Below, piece after piece: positions 13,005 to 20,095 of a DNA stretch of 25,737 bases. The DNA is taken from the IMG/VR virus record IMGVR_UViG_3300042397_000767, positions 1 to 25,737 of that record; one strand, written 5' to 3'. The notes under the pieces were generated by a model that was not told the DNA's origin, did no database searches, and worked only from the letters and a program-made list of their open reading frames with translations. The translations under genes were made by a program, and so were the position numbers. This DNA is from a virus. Positions within the stretch are counted from its first letter, which is position 1; each line of letters opens with the position of its first letter.

Positions 13005-14347
13005 TGGCACAATGGCGCATCGACTCGCACGAGTGGAAACAACCACATAACGTAACACTCTTCGAAGCAGTAATGCTTGCGGATCCTTATGGGAACCTGG
13101 TAGGTCCAGCTAACCCATCGGGTGTTGCAGTCGATGCGTTCGGCCGTGCTAGAATGTCTGTTCCAATGACGCTGTTTGATTCATCTCATCGCTACAGAGA
13201 TAATGGACTGTGGAATACATCTAACACTGCTGGATCCACATACACTCATAGTGTAAATGAAGGGCTTGTAGCTCTTAACCTTCCTACTACAGCAAACGCA
13301 GAGATTGTTCGTGAGACTACCAAGGCATTTTCATATCAGCCAGGTAAGTCACTCTTCATTCTTAATACGTTTGTGCCCGAGACTCCAAAAGCTAACCTTA
13401 GACAGCGTGTTGGCTACTTCGGAGCACAGAACGGAATCTACTTCGAGATCGACGGCACCCAAGCATACTTTGTAGAGAGATCATACACTACAGGAGCTCT
13501 AGTCGAGACACGTGTTGCGCAGGCAGACTGGAGCAACGATAACCTATTAGGACCTGAAGTAAACACACCAGGACAAGGCCTTGGGCCATGCCCATCGGGC
13601 ATTCTATTGGATAAATCGAAAGCTCAGATTTTCTGGATGGACATTGAGTGGCTTGGTCTGGGTTCAGTGCGCTGCGGCTTCGTAATCGATGGAAAGTTGG
13701 TTCACTGCCATACGTTCCACCACGCCAACCGTATCACATCCACATACATTACAACAGCGTCTCTTCCACTCAGATATGAGTTTAAAAACACAGGCACGAC
13801 TGCTAGCACCTCAACTCTTAAACAAGTATGTTCGACTGTAATCTCAGAAGGTGGTTATGAATTACGTGGTTTGCAGCAAGCTGCCACTGTTCCTATTACA
13901 GCCCCTATAGATCTGCCGACAGCAGGGACATATTACAATATTATTTCTATGAGATTGAAAGCTAGTCCCGATAGACTAGATGCTATTATCATTCTAACCG
14001 CGTTGTCGATTCTTGGTATTACAAACAATTGCCATTATAACTGGCAGGTCAGGGCAAGCGGAACCTCTGCAGGTAGTACATGGACAAGTGGCGGTAGTGA
14101 AAGTGCTGTAGAATATAAGATTGGCGGTGGTGAATATACCGGCGGTAGAATTCTAGCATCAGGTTATACAAGTGGTTCAAACCAGGGTTCAGCATCTGTT
14201 GATATTTTGAAAGAGGCTCTGTTCAAATTCCAACTGGAACGTAACGGTTTGACTGGTGCGCCACTAGAACTTTCACTAGTTGCGTCTGCAAGTGTCAATG
14301 GTGGTGATATTTTTGGTTCAATGGACTGGGAAGAAGTTTCTCGCTAG
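13004..14347 (+). CDS. Virion structural / tail-associated protein
   Basis: The protein has 447 residues. The segment VDAFGRARMSVPMTLFDSSH (43-62), then YRDNGLW, is a signature found in many phage structural proteins (usually FGRLRVS-P-TLFD). The middle (residues 90-300) is beta-rich, with GYFGAQNGIYFEI and then QIFWMDIEWLGLGSVRCGF, typical of the jelly-roll or receptor-facing shells of tail and fibre proteins. The last third, from about residue 300, changes in base composition toward AT (coding 13900-14340) and reads like a separate beta module with a TWTSGGSES turn. The start overlaps the FkbM stop (TAATG). The exact place in the virion is not visible. Confidence 0.75.
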   Translation: MAQWRIDSHEWKQPHNVTLFEAVMLADPYGNLVGPANPSGVAVDAFGRARMSVPMTLFDSSHRYRDNGLWNTSNTAGSTYTHSVNEGLVALNLPTTANAEIVRETTKAFSYQPGKSLFILNTFVPETPKANLRQRVGYFGAQNGIYFEIDGTQAYFVERSYTTGALVETRVAQADWSNDNLLGPEVNTPGQGLGPCPSGILLDKSKAQIFWMDIEWLGLGSVRCGFVIDGKLVHCHTFHHANRITSTYITTASLPLRYEFKNTGTTASTSTLKQVCSTVISEGGYELRGLQQAATVPITAPIDLPTAGTYYNIISMRLKASPDRLDAIIILTALSILGITNNCHYNWQVRASGTSAGSTWTSGGSESAVEYKIGGGEYTGGRILASGYTSGSNQGSASVDILKEALFKFQLERNGLTGAPLELSLVASASVNGGDIFGSMDWEEVSR

Positions 14348-14359
14348 CGTTCAGTTTGA

Positions 14360-14367
14360 TATAAATA
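14360..14367 (+). promoter_or_regulatory. T4-type late promoter
   Basis: An exact TATAAATA, followed by G. The start is expected near 14373, within the 5' stem of the possible pseudoknot that leads into the gene at 14431. Confidence 0.75.
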
Positions 14368-14370
14368 GAA

Positions 14371-14419
14371 CGTGGTTAGGGCTACGCCAAACCCACGAGA
14401 TTGTAACTGATAAGCCCTA
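14371..14419 (+). promoter_or_regulatory. Possible H-type pseudoknot in the 5' leader
   Basis: CGTGG (14371-14375) can pair with CCACG (14393-14397). TAGGGCT (14377-14383) can pair with AGCCCTA (14413-14419). The two pairings interleave, which is the H-type pseudoknot order. The second stem ends at the ribosome site AGGGA (14419-14423), seven bases before the ATG at 14431. A shorter competing pairing (GGTT with AACC) also exists. If transcription starts at 14373, the first stem loses two pairs. Confidence 0.35.
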
Positions 14420-14430
14420 GGGAACCTCAG

Positions 14431-16848
14431 ATGGAAGTTAAGAAGAACGACACCAATACTGTCAAATCAAAGCCTGTTAAACTGAAGGCAAAAGGCCGCT
14501 CCCTCACTGGTCAGCCTTTGGATGATATCGATCTCAATCCTCAGCTTGATACTACCGATAAACAACAGGTGCAAGAACAATCTCGTGGAGGCGTGGTCCT
14601 GACCTTTGGTCGCATGAACCCCCCTACAGTTGGTCATGAAAAGCTGGTGAAAAAAGTTGTAGCAGTCGCCTCACAGGCGAAGGCAACACCAATGGTATTC
14701 CTATCCCATTCCCAAGATAAGAAAAAGAATCCTCTCGAGTATGAGGATAAGATTCGCTTTGCGAAGGCTGCATTCGGTAACGTTGTCCAGTCCTCTCCTG
14801 CAAAGACTCTAATAGATATTCTCAAAACATTGCAGCAAAAGTTTGAAGAGCTGACCCTCGTTGTCGGCTCTGACCGCGTTAGTGAATTCCAAACTCTTCT
14901 CAATAAGTACAATGGTAAAGACTTTACCTTCGCCAAGATCAATGTCGTCTCTGCAGGCGAAAGAGATCCTGACGCAGAAGGTGTAGAAGGTATGTCTGCC
15001 TCTAAGATGAGAGCAGCAGTACAGTCAGGGGATGAGCAGAAGTTCATATCTGGTCTTCCACAGAGACTCAAGTCGCATGGTAAAGACGTCTTCAAGATGG
15101 TCTCTGCTGGTATGCAGCTTCATGAAGAGTTAGAAGCAGAGAACCTTCTCTCAGAAGTTCTTTCGCTCGATCAGCGCCGTAAACGCGCTCTTATCATGAA
15201 GCGCTATTCAGGTAAGATCGAAAGAGCAAGAGAGCTGGCTCGCAAGAGAATGGCCACTACAGAGAAGCTCAAGAAGAGATCCTTCATCCAAGCAAGGGAC
15301 ATCGTACGCCGCAGAGTAGCAGGTCGTCGTGGCGCAGAGTATGCGACACTATCTCCTTCTGAAAAGATCCAAATTGATACAGCAGTAGAGAAGCGTAAAG
15401 GCGCAATCAAGAGGATTGCAAGCCGCCTTATGCCACAAGTTAAAGCTGCAGAGTATGCAAGACTGAAGTCATTTACTCATGGCGCTCAGATGCAGCATCT
15501 GCATTCGGGTCCTGCTGTCCAGCATGAACAGTTCAATGAGGCGTTCGAAGAGTTTGCAAAGACTATCGAGATCGTTACAGTAGACGATATCCTCAAGGAA
15601 ATGACTGATCTCGTTCTTGACAAGATCATCACCGAGAAGCAGATCCAAGCACTCGAAAAGAGAGCTCAGAGATCCGGTATCCAATATGATCTACTCGAGC
15701 AAGTTTATATCCGTGGTCTGCTCGACTCAATGGGCGATCAGAACATTGCTTTCAACAGAGTCAATGCATTCTGCTGTGGCGGTAAGACTGCTATGAACGA
15801 AGACTTCGATCTATACGAACAGATCGAAAGAGAAGACCTCAACACAGTATTCGAAGCTGGTCTATGGGATAACATCCATGCCAAGCGTAAGCGTATCAAA
15901 GCTGGATCCGGTGAGCGTATGCGCAAGCCAGGATCTGAAGGCGCACCTACAAAGCAGAATTTCAGAGATGCATCTGAGTCAATCGAAGAAGGTTATGACG
16001 TCAACTCGAAGCACTACAAGGCTCTGACTGATCTCGATCTTAATACTAAGAACCGTGACATGACCACTCAGAATGATGGTTACGGTCCTTTGAATCCTGG
16101 CGACACAAAGGGATCCAAGTCTTTCTGGGAAGAAAAGGCTAAAATGTGGAAGACCACAACTGAAGCTGCAATGGAAGCTCGCTGTGGCAACTGTGCTGCA
16201 TTCAACCAGGCGCCTGCTATTATGAAAAAGATGGCAGAAGGTCTTGGACCAGCTGGCGAGAAGATTCAGGACCTCGCGAACCTTGGTTTCTGTGAGCTGT
16301 TCGAGTTCAAGTGTGCTGGTGATAGAACCTGCAACAAGTGGTTGGTCAACGGTCCTATCACGGAGAAGTCTGCAGGAACAGAAGCTCGTAAGAAGATCGA
16401 AAAGGTTGACCGTAAGCCACCTCACACAGAGCACGGTAAGCAGGCAGAGATCCAGACAAAGATCATCGACGAAGAAGGCAACTCACAGCCTAATCCTAGG
16501 AAGAGATTGCAGGGCACAGATTCACTCGTAAAGGCATACAAGAAGGACACTCCTGGTGAAGGTCTTAACGAATCGTTCAATATTGCCTATGGAGCTGGTA
16601 TTGGTATCACTCTAACAGCAGCTGATATGGGCATCAAAGCCCAAGGTGGTTTTGCGCTACACCCTTCTGTAATCCAGCAAATGGAAGATGAGGAATTAGA
16701 AGAGGCTGCAAAGACAGCTGACAAGGCTCCTGTAGTTATTCCTGCGCACAACAACGCAAGTGGTAAAGCTGTCCCAGCGAAGACTGTAATGCGTAGAAAG
16801 TCTAAAACAATCGTCAATAGTGGCGACAACCCATCGGACGGTCAATAA
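14431..16848 (+). CDS. Nucleotidyltransferase fused to phage core / structural modules
   Basis: The protein has 805 residues. Residues 54-200 form a cytidylyltransferase-like (NMNAT-type) Rossmann domain: GRMNPPTVGH (60-69) is the (H/T)xGH site, VVGSDRVSEF (144-153) follows, and GMSASKMR (187-194) is the ISxxxR-like motif. Next come a Lys/Arg-rich helical module (about 243-350), an acidic helical part (370-460) and the common phage module GLWDNIHAKRKRIKAG (about 476-491). A cysteine module (RCGNCAAFN to CAGDRTCNKWLVNGP, about 582-646) and a Gly/Ala-rich tail complete it. L/I-x-E sites lie between modules. It sits behind a late promoter. I infer a virion or prohead-core protein whose enzyme domain may act on nucleotides after infection; the substrate is unknown. 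Confidence 0.8.
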   Translation: MEVKKNDTNTVKSKPVKLKAKGRSLTGQPLDDIDLNPQLDTTDKQQVQEQSRGGVVLTFGRMNPPTVGHEKLVKKVVAVASQAKATPMVFLSHSQDKKKNPLEYEDKIRFAKAAFGNVVQSSPAKTLIDILKTLQQKFEELTLVVGSDRVSEFQTLLNKYNGKDFTFAKINVVSAGERDPDAEGVEGMSASKMRAAVQSGDEQKFISGLPQRLKSHGKDVFKMVSAGMQLHEELEAENLLSEVLSLDQRRKRALIMKRYSGKIERARELARKRMATTEKLKKRSFIQARDIVRRRVAGRRGAEYATLSPSEKIQIDTAVEKRKGAIKRIASRLMPQVKAAEYARLKSFTHGAQMQHLHSGPAVQHEQFNEAFEEFAKTIEIVTVDDILKEMTDLVLDKIITEKQIQALEKRAQRSGIQYDLLEQVYIRGLLDSMGDQNIAFNRVNAFCCGGKTAMNEDFDLYEQIEREDLNTVFEAGLWDNIHAKRKRIKAGSGERMRKPGSEGAPTKQNFRDASESIEEGYDVNSKHYKALTDLDLNTKNRDMTTQNDGYGPLNPGDTKGSKSFWEEKAKMWKTTTEAAMEARCGNCAAFNQAPAIMKKMAEGLGPAGEKIQDLANLGFCELFEFKCAGDRTCNKWLVNGPITEKSAGTEARKKIEKVDRKPPHTEHGKQAEIQTKIIDEEGNSQPNPRKRLQGTDSLVKAYKKDTPGEGLNESFNIAYGAGIGITLTAADMGIKAQGGFALHPSVIQQMEDEELEEAAKTADKAPVVIPAHNNASGKAVPAKTVMRRKSKTIVNSGDNPSDGQ

Positions 16849-17117
16849 TGCTTACATTCACTCAGTTCATAGCCGAAGCTGAATACCAAGGCAAGAAGGT
16901 TCCTCTTAACAAGCCAATGGCTGGTGATGTTAAGAAGTCGAAGGTCTATGTGGATCTCGATGGGGATGGTAAAGCCAAGAAGGTAAACTTCGGCGACAAG
17001 AACATGACGATCAAGAAAGACAATCCTGCTCGTCGCAAATCATTTAGAGCACGTCATAACTGCGACAATCCTGGTCCAAAGGATAAAGCACGTTACTGGT
17101 CGTGTAAGGCTTGGTAA
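16848..17117 (+). CDS. Small probable internal capsid protein with targeting tag
   Basis: The protein has 89 residues. The N-terminus MLTFTQFIAEAEYQGKKVPL is very like the T4 internal-protein tag (MKTYQEFIAEA), which directs proteins into the prohead and is cut by the gp21 protease after L/I-x-E. The predicted cut is after E10. The rest carries KVYVDLDGDGKAKKVNFGD (32-50), then KNMTIKKDNPARRKSFRARH (51-70) and NCDNPGPKDKARYWSCKAW (71-89), a module widespread in T4-like phages (I recall DUF6321). It is strongly basic, with C72 and C86 possibly forming a metal site. It starts on the previous stop (TAATG), coupled to the large core-like gene. Confidence 0.8.
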   Translation: MLTFTQFIAEAEYQGKKVPLNKPMAGDVKKSKVYVDLDGDGKAKKVNFGDKNMTIKKDNPARRKSFRARHNCDNPGPKDKARYWSCKAW

Positions 17118-17126
17118 GGATATATC

Positions 17127-17573
17127 ATGGACGAACAAGTACAAGCATTAATCGAAGAGCTAAAGGTAGCCTTTGCTAGCACCTATGCGTTCTATCTGAA
17201 GGCACACTACTATCACTGGAATGTTGAAGGTCCAGACTTTCCTCAGTATCATAAGTTCTTCGGTAAGATATACAAAGAGGTAGGCGATTCAATCGACAAG
17301 ATGGCTGAACATATCAGAGCACTAGATGCTTATGCTCCTGGATCCTTCAATCGTCTCGAGGAGCTATCTGCTATTAAAGGCGATGATAAAATTATTCCTG
17401 CCCGCAATATGATTCAAAACCTACTAGAAGACAATGACAAGCTAACTCCAATGCTTATTAGCGTTATGAAGAAGGCAGAGGCTGTTAACAGATATGGCAC
17501 CGCTAACTTCATTCAGGATAGAATCGAAGCGCATAGAATTCACTCATGGATGCTGAGGTCAACACTCAAGTGA
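17127..17573 (+). CDS. Dps-like ferritin
   Basis: The protein has 148 residues in the Dps/ferritin-like fold. The motif HYYHWNVEGPDFPQYHKFFG (27-46) is followed by IDKMAEHIRAL (56-66). Dps proteins form dodecameric shells that oxidise iron at H-W-N, H, D and D-x-x-A-E ligands between subunits. Here H30, H42, D57 and E61 are present, but the usual Asp four residues after the second His is glycine (G46), so ferroxidation may be weak. AAGGA precedes the ATG. It lies in a late structural operon, and its end overlaps the next gene. It may protect or compact DNA, or sit in the virion; its role in the phage is not known. Confidence 0.85.
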   Translation: MDEQVQALIEELKVAFASTYAFYLKAHYYHWNVEGPDFPQYHKFFGKIYKEVGDSIDKMAEHIRALDAYAPGSFNRLEELSAIKGDDKIIPARNMIQNLLEDNDKLTPMLISVMKKAEAVNRYGTANFIQDRIEAHRIHSWMLRSTLK

Positions 17574-18139
17574 AGTACAGATCGCTAGAACAAACTATCA
17601 GAAAGATGTACGAAGCGAAAGTGGAGACGGACGCTAACGATCAGATTGCCATTGGTTCATACCAGACCAAGGCGTTTGAAATGTCTCCTGATGCTCAGAA
17701 GATCTATATGCAGTTTCCGAAGAACAAGGATCCTAACGCAGCTCAGAACATTGCTGTGCAGTTAGATAGACTGTTCGATCTACAGAAGACAATCACATCC
17801 CAGGAAAAATCTTCTCCAAAGGATATCGATCATGCAAGACAGATTGTTGATACAGTCGTCAAGCTGTCGTCGGATCTGGGTATGGAGAAAGAGTTTGACT
17901 TTATTCATAAGCACATGAAGGCTATTGAAAAGTATCTGGCTCCTCATGCAGACTATGTGGATCAACACATCCATCCATCTGACAATCCTAAGTTCAGATC
18001 TCCCCCTAAACACAACCTACCTGATGCCAAACAGAATGTACAGGGTCCTGGGGACAGAGATGTAGACAATACAAGAAATTATGCTATCTCTAGAGGAACA
18101 CTGGCGCAGCGCAAACTTAAAATCATCGACAACGATTAA
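17570..18139 (+). CDS. Phage structural-cluster protein, GTG start
   Basis: The protein has 189 residues starting MKYRSLEQTIRKMYEAKV, a beginning seen in several T4-like core or structural proteins. I chose the GTG at 17570, which overlaps the Dps stop by four bases, with GAGG eleven bases upstream. An ATG at 17546 would add eight residues. The protein is charged and helical throughout. An Asn/Asp-rich linker region (YVDQHIHPSDNPKFRSPPKH, about 143-162) precedes the C-terminal segment ending RGTLAQRKLKIIDND. It resembles prohead-core or head-associated proteins, but no domain is certain. A late promoter follows its stop. Confidence 0.7.
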   Translation: MKYRSLEQTIRKMYEAKVETDANDQIAIGSYQTKAFEMSPDAQKIYMQFPKNKDPNAAQNIAVQLDRLFDLQKTITSQEKSSPKDIDHARQIVDTVVKLSSDLGMEKEFDFIHKHMKAIEKYLAPHADYVDQHIHPSDNPKFRSPPKHNLPDAKQNVQGPGDRDVDNTRNYAISRGTLAQRKLKIIDND

Positions 18140-18141
18140 AC

Positions 18142-18149
18142 AATAAATA
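18142..18149 (+). promoter_or_regulatory. Candidate late promoter (AATAAATA)
   Basis: One base from TATAAATA, between two late genes. The start is expected near 18155, with GAGGG before the ATG at 18180. Confidence 0.5.
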
Positions 18150-18179
18150 AAAGAAAAATATCAAGCTGAGGGAATACAA

Positions 18180-19814
18180 ATGGCAAAAATGTTCGATAAA
18201 GTTTCACAGGATTTCATGAATGCCATTAAAGGCGTTCTTGAAGCGAAGAAAGTTAACAAGCACGGTCACGACCATGTGGGCAAAGAAGATGACGACATCG
18301 ACAACGATGGCGACACTGATGCATCAGACAAGTATCTGCACAATCGTCGTAAGGCAATCGGCAAGTCTATGATGAAGAAGGAATCGAAGGACGATGTTCC
18401 TTTCAAAGGTCCTTACGGAAAGTCTGGCGAGCGCAAGGATGAATATGGCAACAAGGTAAAGAATGTTGCAAAGCATCTTGCCAAGAAGGCTATGAAAGCT
18501 AATGAAGAAGTTGAAGAGCTAGAAGAGCTTTCGAACGACACACTTCGCAGCTACAGAATGAAGGCAAAATCTATTGCGGATCATGGTGGCAAACAACGCA
18601 CCCAAGGTCGCGAACTAGCTGGCCGTAAGTCATATGGTGGCAGAATGGCTGGGGTCGAAAAGGCCAAGGTCATGGCTAAAGAAGAAGCTGATCAGATCGA
18701 TGAGCTCTCGACAGGTACGCTACAAAGCTATGCTGATAAAGCATCTGATGCTGGTGGCCACCGTAAGCTCTCTACTAAAAAGGTTGACAATCGCTACAAG
18801 GGTGTAGCTACCGCTGCTAAAAAGCTCGCTAAAGAAGATGTCGAGCAGGTCGATGAGCTATCGAAGCCTACAATGGGTCGTTATATCAACAAAGCTAAAG
18901 ACTCCATTGATATGGCTTCGTACAGACAAGGAAACAAAGAAGCTACCGGTAGCACGTCGAAGCCACTTGAAAAGAAGCTAACGAAGCGTCATAAAGGTAT
19001 TGAAACTGCTGTTAGCAAGCTGACCAAGGAAGAGATCGAAATGATCGAAGCCAAGATGGCTGGCGTTGCTCCAGGGTCGATGGAAGGCGACAAGCACATG
19101 TGTGCTACAAAGGTCTTCCACAAAGAGTGGAACGAAGGTACGCCCATCAAGACTATGCACGCTGATCCAGATGCAGAAGGTCTGATCGAGTGGTATGATG
19201 TTATGTTCGATCATGGCATCGAGCGCGTAATGACAGAAGACATGGAGATCCTCCAGGCCGAGTCACACATGCACTCGAAGAAGAAGATGAAAGAAGAAAC
19301 AGCTGTAGATAAATTTATTGCAGGTGCTGATAAAGCAAAATCTGACAATAAAAAAATGCAAAAAATGCTAGGACTAAAGCGCGGTAAGTCTGTTACAAAG
19401 GGCAACGTGACTACAACTTCGTATAAGAAAGAAGAAGCTGAAGAGCTAGATGAAGCTCGTGGCCGTCCTAAGAAGACTGGTCAGATGGATTACACTGTGC
19501 ATCCCAAGACTAAAGAAAAGCTGATGCACAACAATCCTGAGCACATGAAAAGGATTGAGAGACTTCAGAAGAATGGTATCCTCGAGAAGCCAAAGACCGA
19601 AGCCAATCAGCACATCATGAATCAACTTCAGAAAGCCAAGACCTCGATGCAGGGGGGATCAACTATCCAGTTTACACATGGTTCTGCAAAACACGTTTCG
19701 GGTACACATGCTGCGAAGCTTCTCGACAAGTATGCTGGTATGAAGCCAGATGAGAAAGAAGCCTTTCAGAAGAAGATTGGTCACTCACACGAACAGCTGA
19801 TGAAGCACGTCTAA
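18180..19814 (+). CDS. Repeat-rich modular core-like / structural protein
   Basis: The protein has 544 residues. After a helix, residues 39-50 form a Ca-binding loop (DIDNDGDTDASD), as in dockerin/EF-hand proteins. Residues 116-290 are three repeats beginning ELS-xxT-xxxY-xxKA and ending in KE(E/D)-rich segments. A central module (HMCATKVFHKEWNEGT to MFDHGIERVMTEDM, about 306-355) and a C-terminal module (ANQHIMNQLQKAK to the end) also occur in other T4-like structural proteins. At each repeat start stands (L/I/V)-(E/D)-E before LS, matching the prohead-protease cleavage rule. It is very rich in Lys and Glu with no hydrophobic core. I infer a prohead core / scaffold-type protein processed on maturation. 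The promoter is at 18142 and GAGGG precedes the ATG. Confidence 0.7.
   Translation: MAKMFDKVSQDFMNAIKGVLEAKKVNKHGHDHVGKEDDDIDNDGDTDASDKYLHNRRKAIGKSMMKKESKDDVPFKGPYGKSGERKDEYGNKVKNVAKHLAKKAMKANEEVEELEELSNDTLRSYRMKAKSIADHGGKQRTQGRELAGRKSYGGRMAGVEKAKVMAKEEADQIDELSTGTLQSYADKASDAGGHRKLSTKKVDNRYKGVATAAKKLAKEDVEQVDELSKPTMGRYINKAKDSIDMASYRQGNKEATGSTSKPLEKKLTKRHKGIETAVSKLTKEEIEMIEAKMAGVAPGSMEGDKHMCATKVFHKEWNEGTPIKTMHADPDAEGLIEWYDVMFDHGIERVMTEDMEILQAESHMHSKKKMKEETAVDKFIAGADKAKSDNKKMQKMLGLKRGKSVTKGNVTTTSYKKEEAEELDEARGRPKKTGQMDYTVHPKTKEKLMHNNPEHMKRIERLQKNGILEKPKTEANQHIMNQLQKAKTSMQGGSTIQFTHGSAKHVSGTHAAKLLDKYAGMKPDEKEAFQKKIGHSHEQLMKHV
18525..19049 (+). repeat. Three tandem protein repeats of about 51-65 residues
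   Basis: The coding repeats start at residues 116, 175 and 226 of the host gene. Each begins ELS then T[LM]xxYxxKA, has a middle R-rich or K-rich part, and ends with A-xxK/M-L/A-KE[ED] before the next (Q)(I/V)DE. They are diverged at DNA level, so they are old duplications rather than a recent expansion. Confidence 0.75.
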
Positions 19815-20059
19815 TGGCAATCAATATCGGTCAATTCGTTCTAAAGCGCAAGGAGCAAGAAGAAGTTGCTCCGAGCGCACATTCGAACGCTATCAACGCG
19901 GGCCAAGTGGTTGTTCTAAACCAGACGGCCCGCGCGGTGCCGGTGGCTGAACCAGTATCGGAGGTGCCGCCGCTTCCTTTAGATGAAAATAGACCTATCT
20001 TTAACTCTCTTATCGAGAATAAAAAGAGCTCGCGTTATATACTCGATATGATGAAATAA
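19814..20059 (+). CDS. Small Pro-rich late protein
   Basis: The protein has 81 residues starting MAINIGQFVLKRKEQEE. The start sits on the previous stop (TAATG) with no good ribosome site, so coupled re-initiation is likely. The middle is an Ala/Val/Pro-rich linker (ARAVPVAEPVSEVPPLPL, about 39-56), and the C-terminus KSSRYILDMMK is basic. This arrangement, a short head, disordered proline linker and basic end, fits a flexible virion or lysis connector, but I do not recognise it. Its stop codon overlaps the candidate late promoter of the next gene. Confidence 0.65.
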   Translation: MAINIGQFVLKRKEQEEVAPSAHSNAINAGQVVVLNQTARAVPVAEPVSEVPPLPLDENRPIFNSLIENKKSSRYILDMMK

Positions 20060-20065
20060 TAAATA
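20058..20065 (+). promoter_or_regulatory. Candidate late promoter (AATAAATA)
   Basis: AATAAATA followed by C, one base from the T4 late consensus. The start is expected near 20071, with AGGAG before the ATG at 20096. Confidence 0.55.
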
Positions 20066-20095
20066 CAACACAGAAGAAGTTTTAGGAGAATACAA

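Noticed and set aside
15979-16434. Minus-strand frame of 151 codons opposite the 14431 gene
   Set aside because: Antisense to a clearly coding, modular protein; no start signal.
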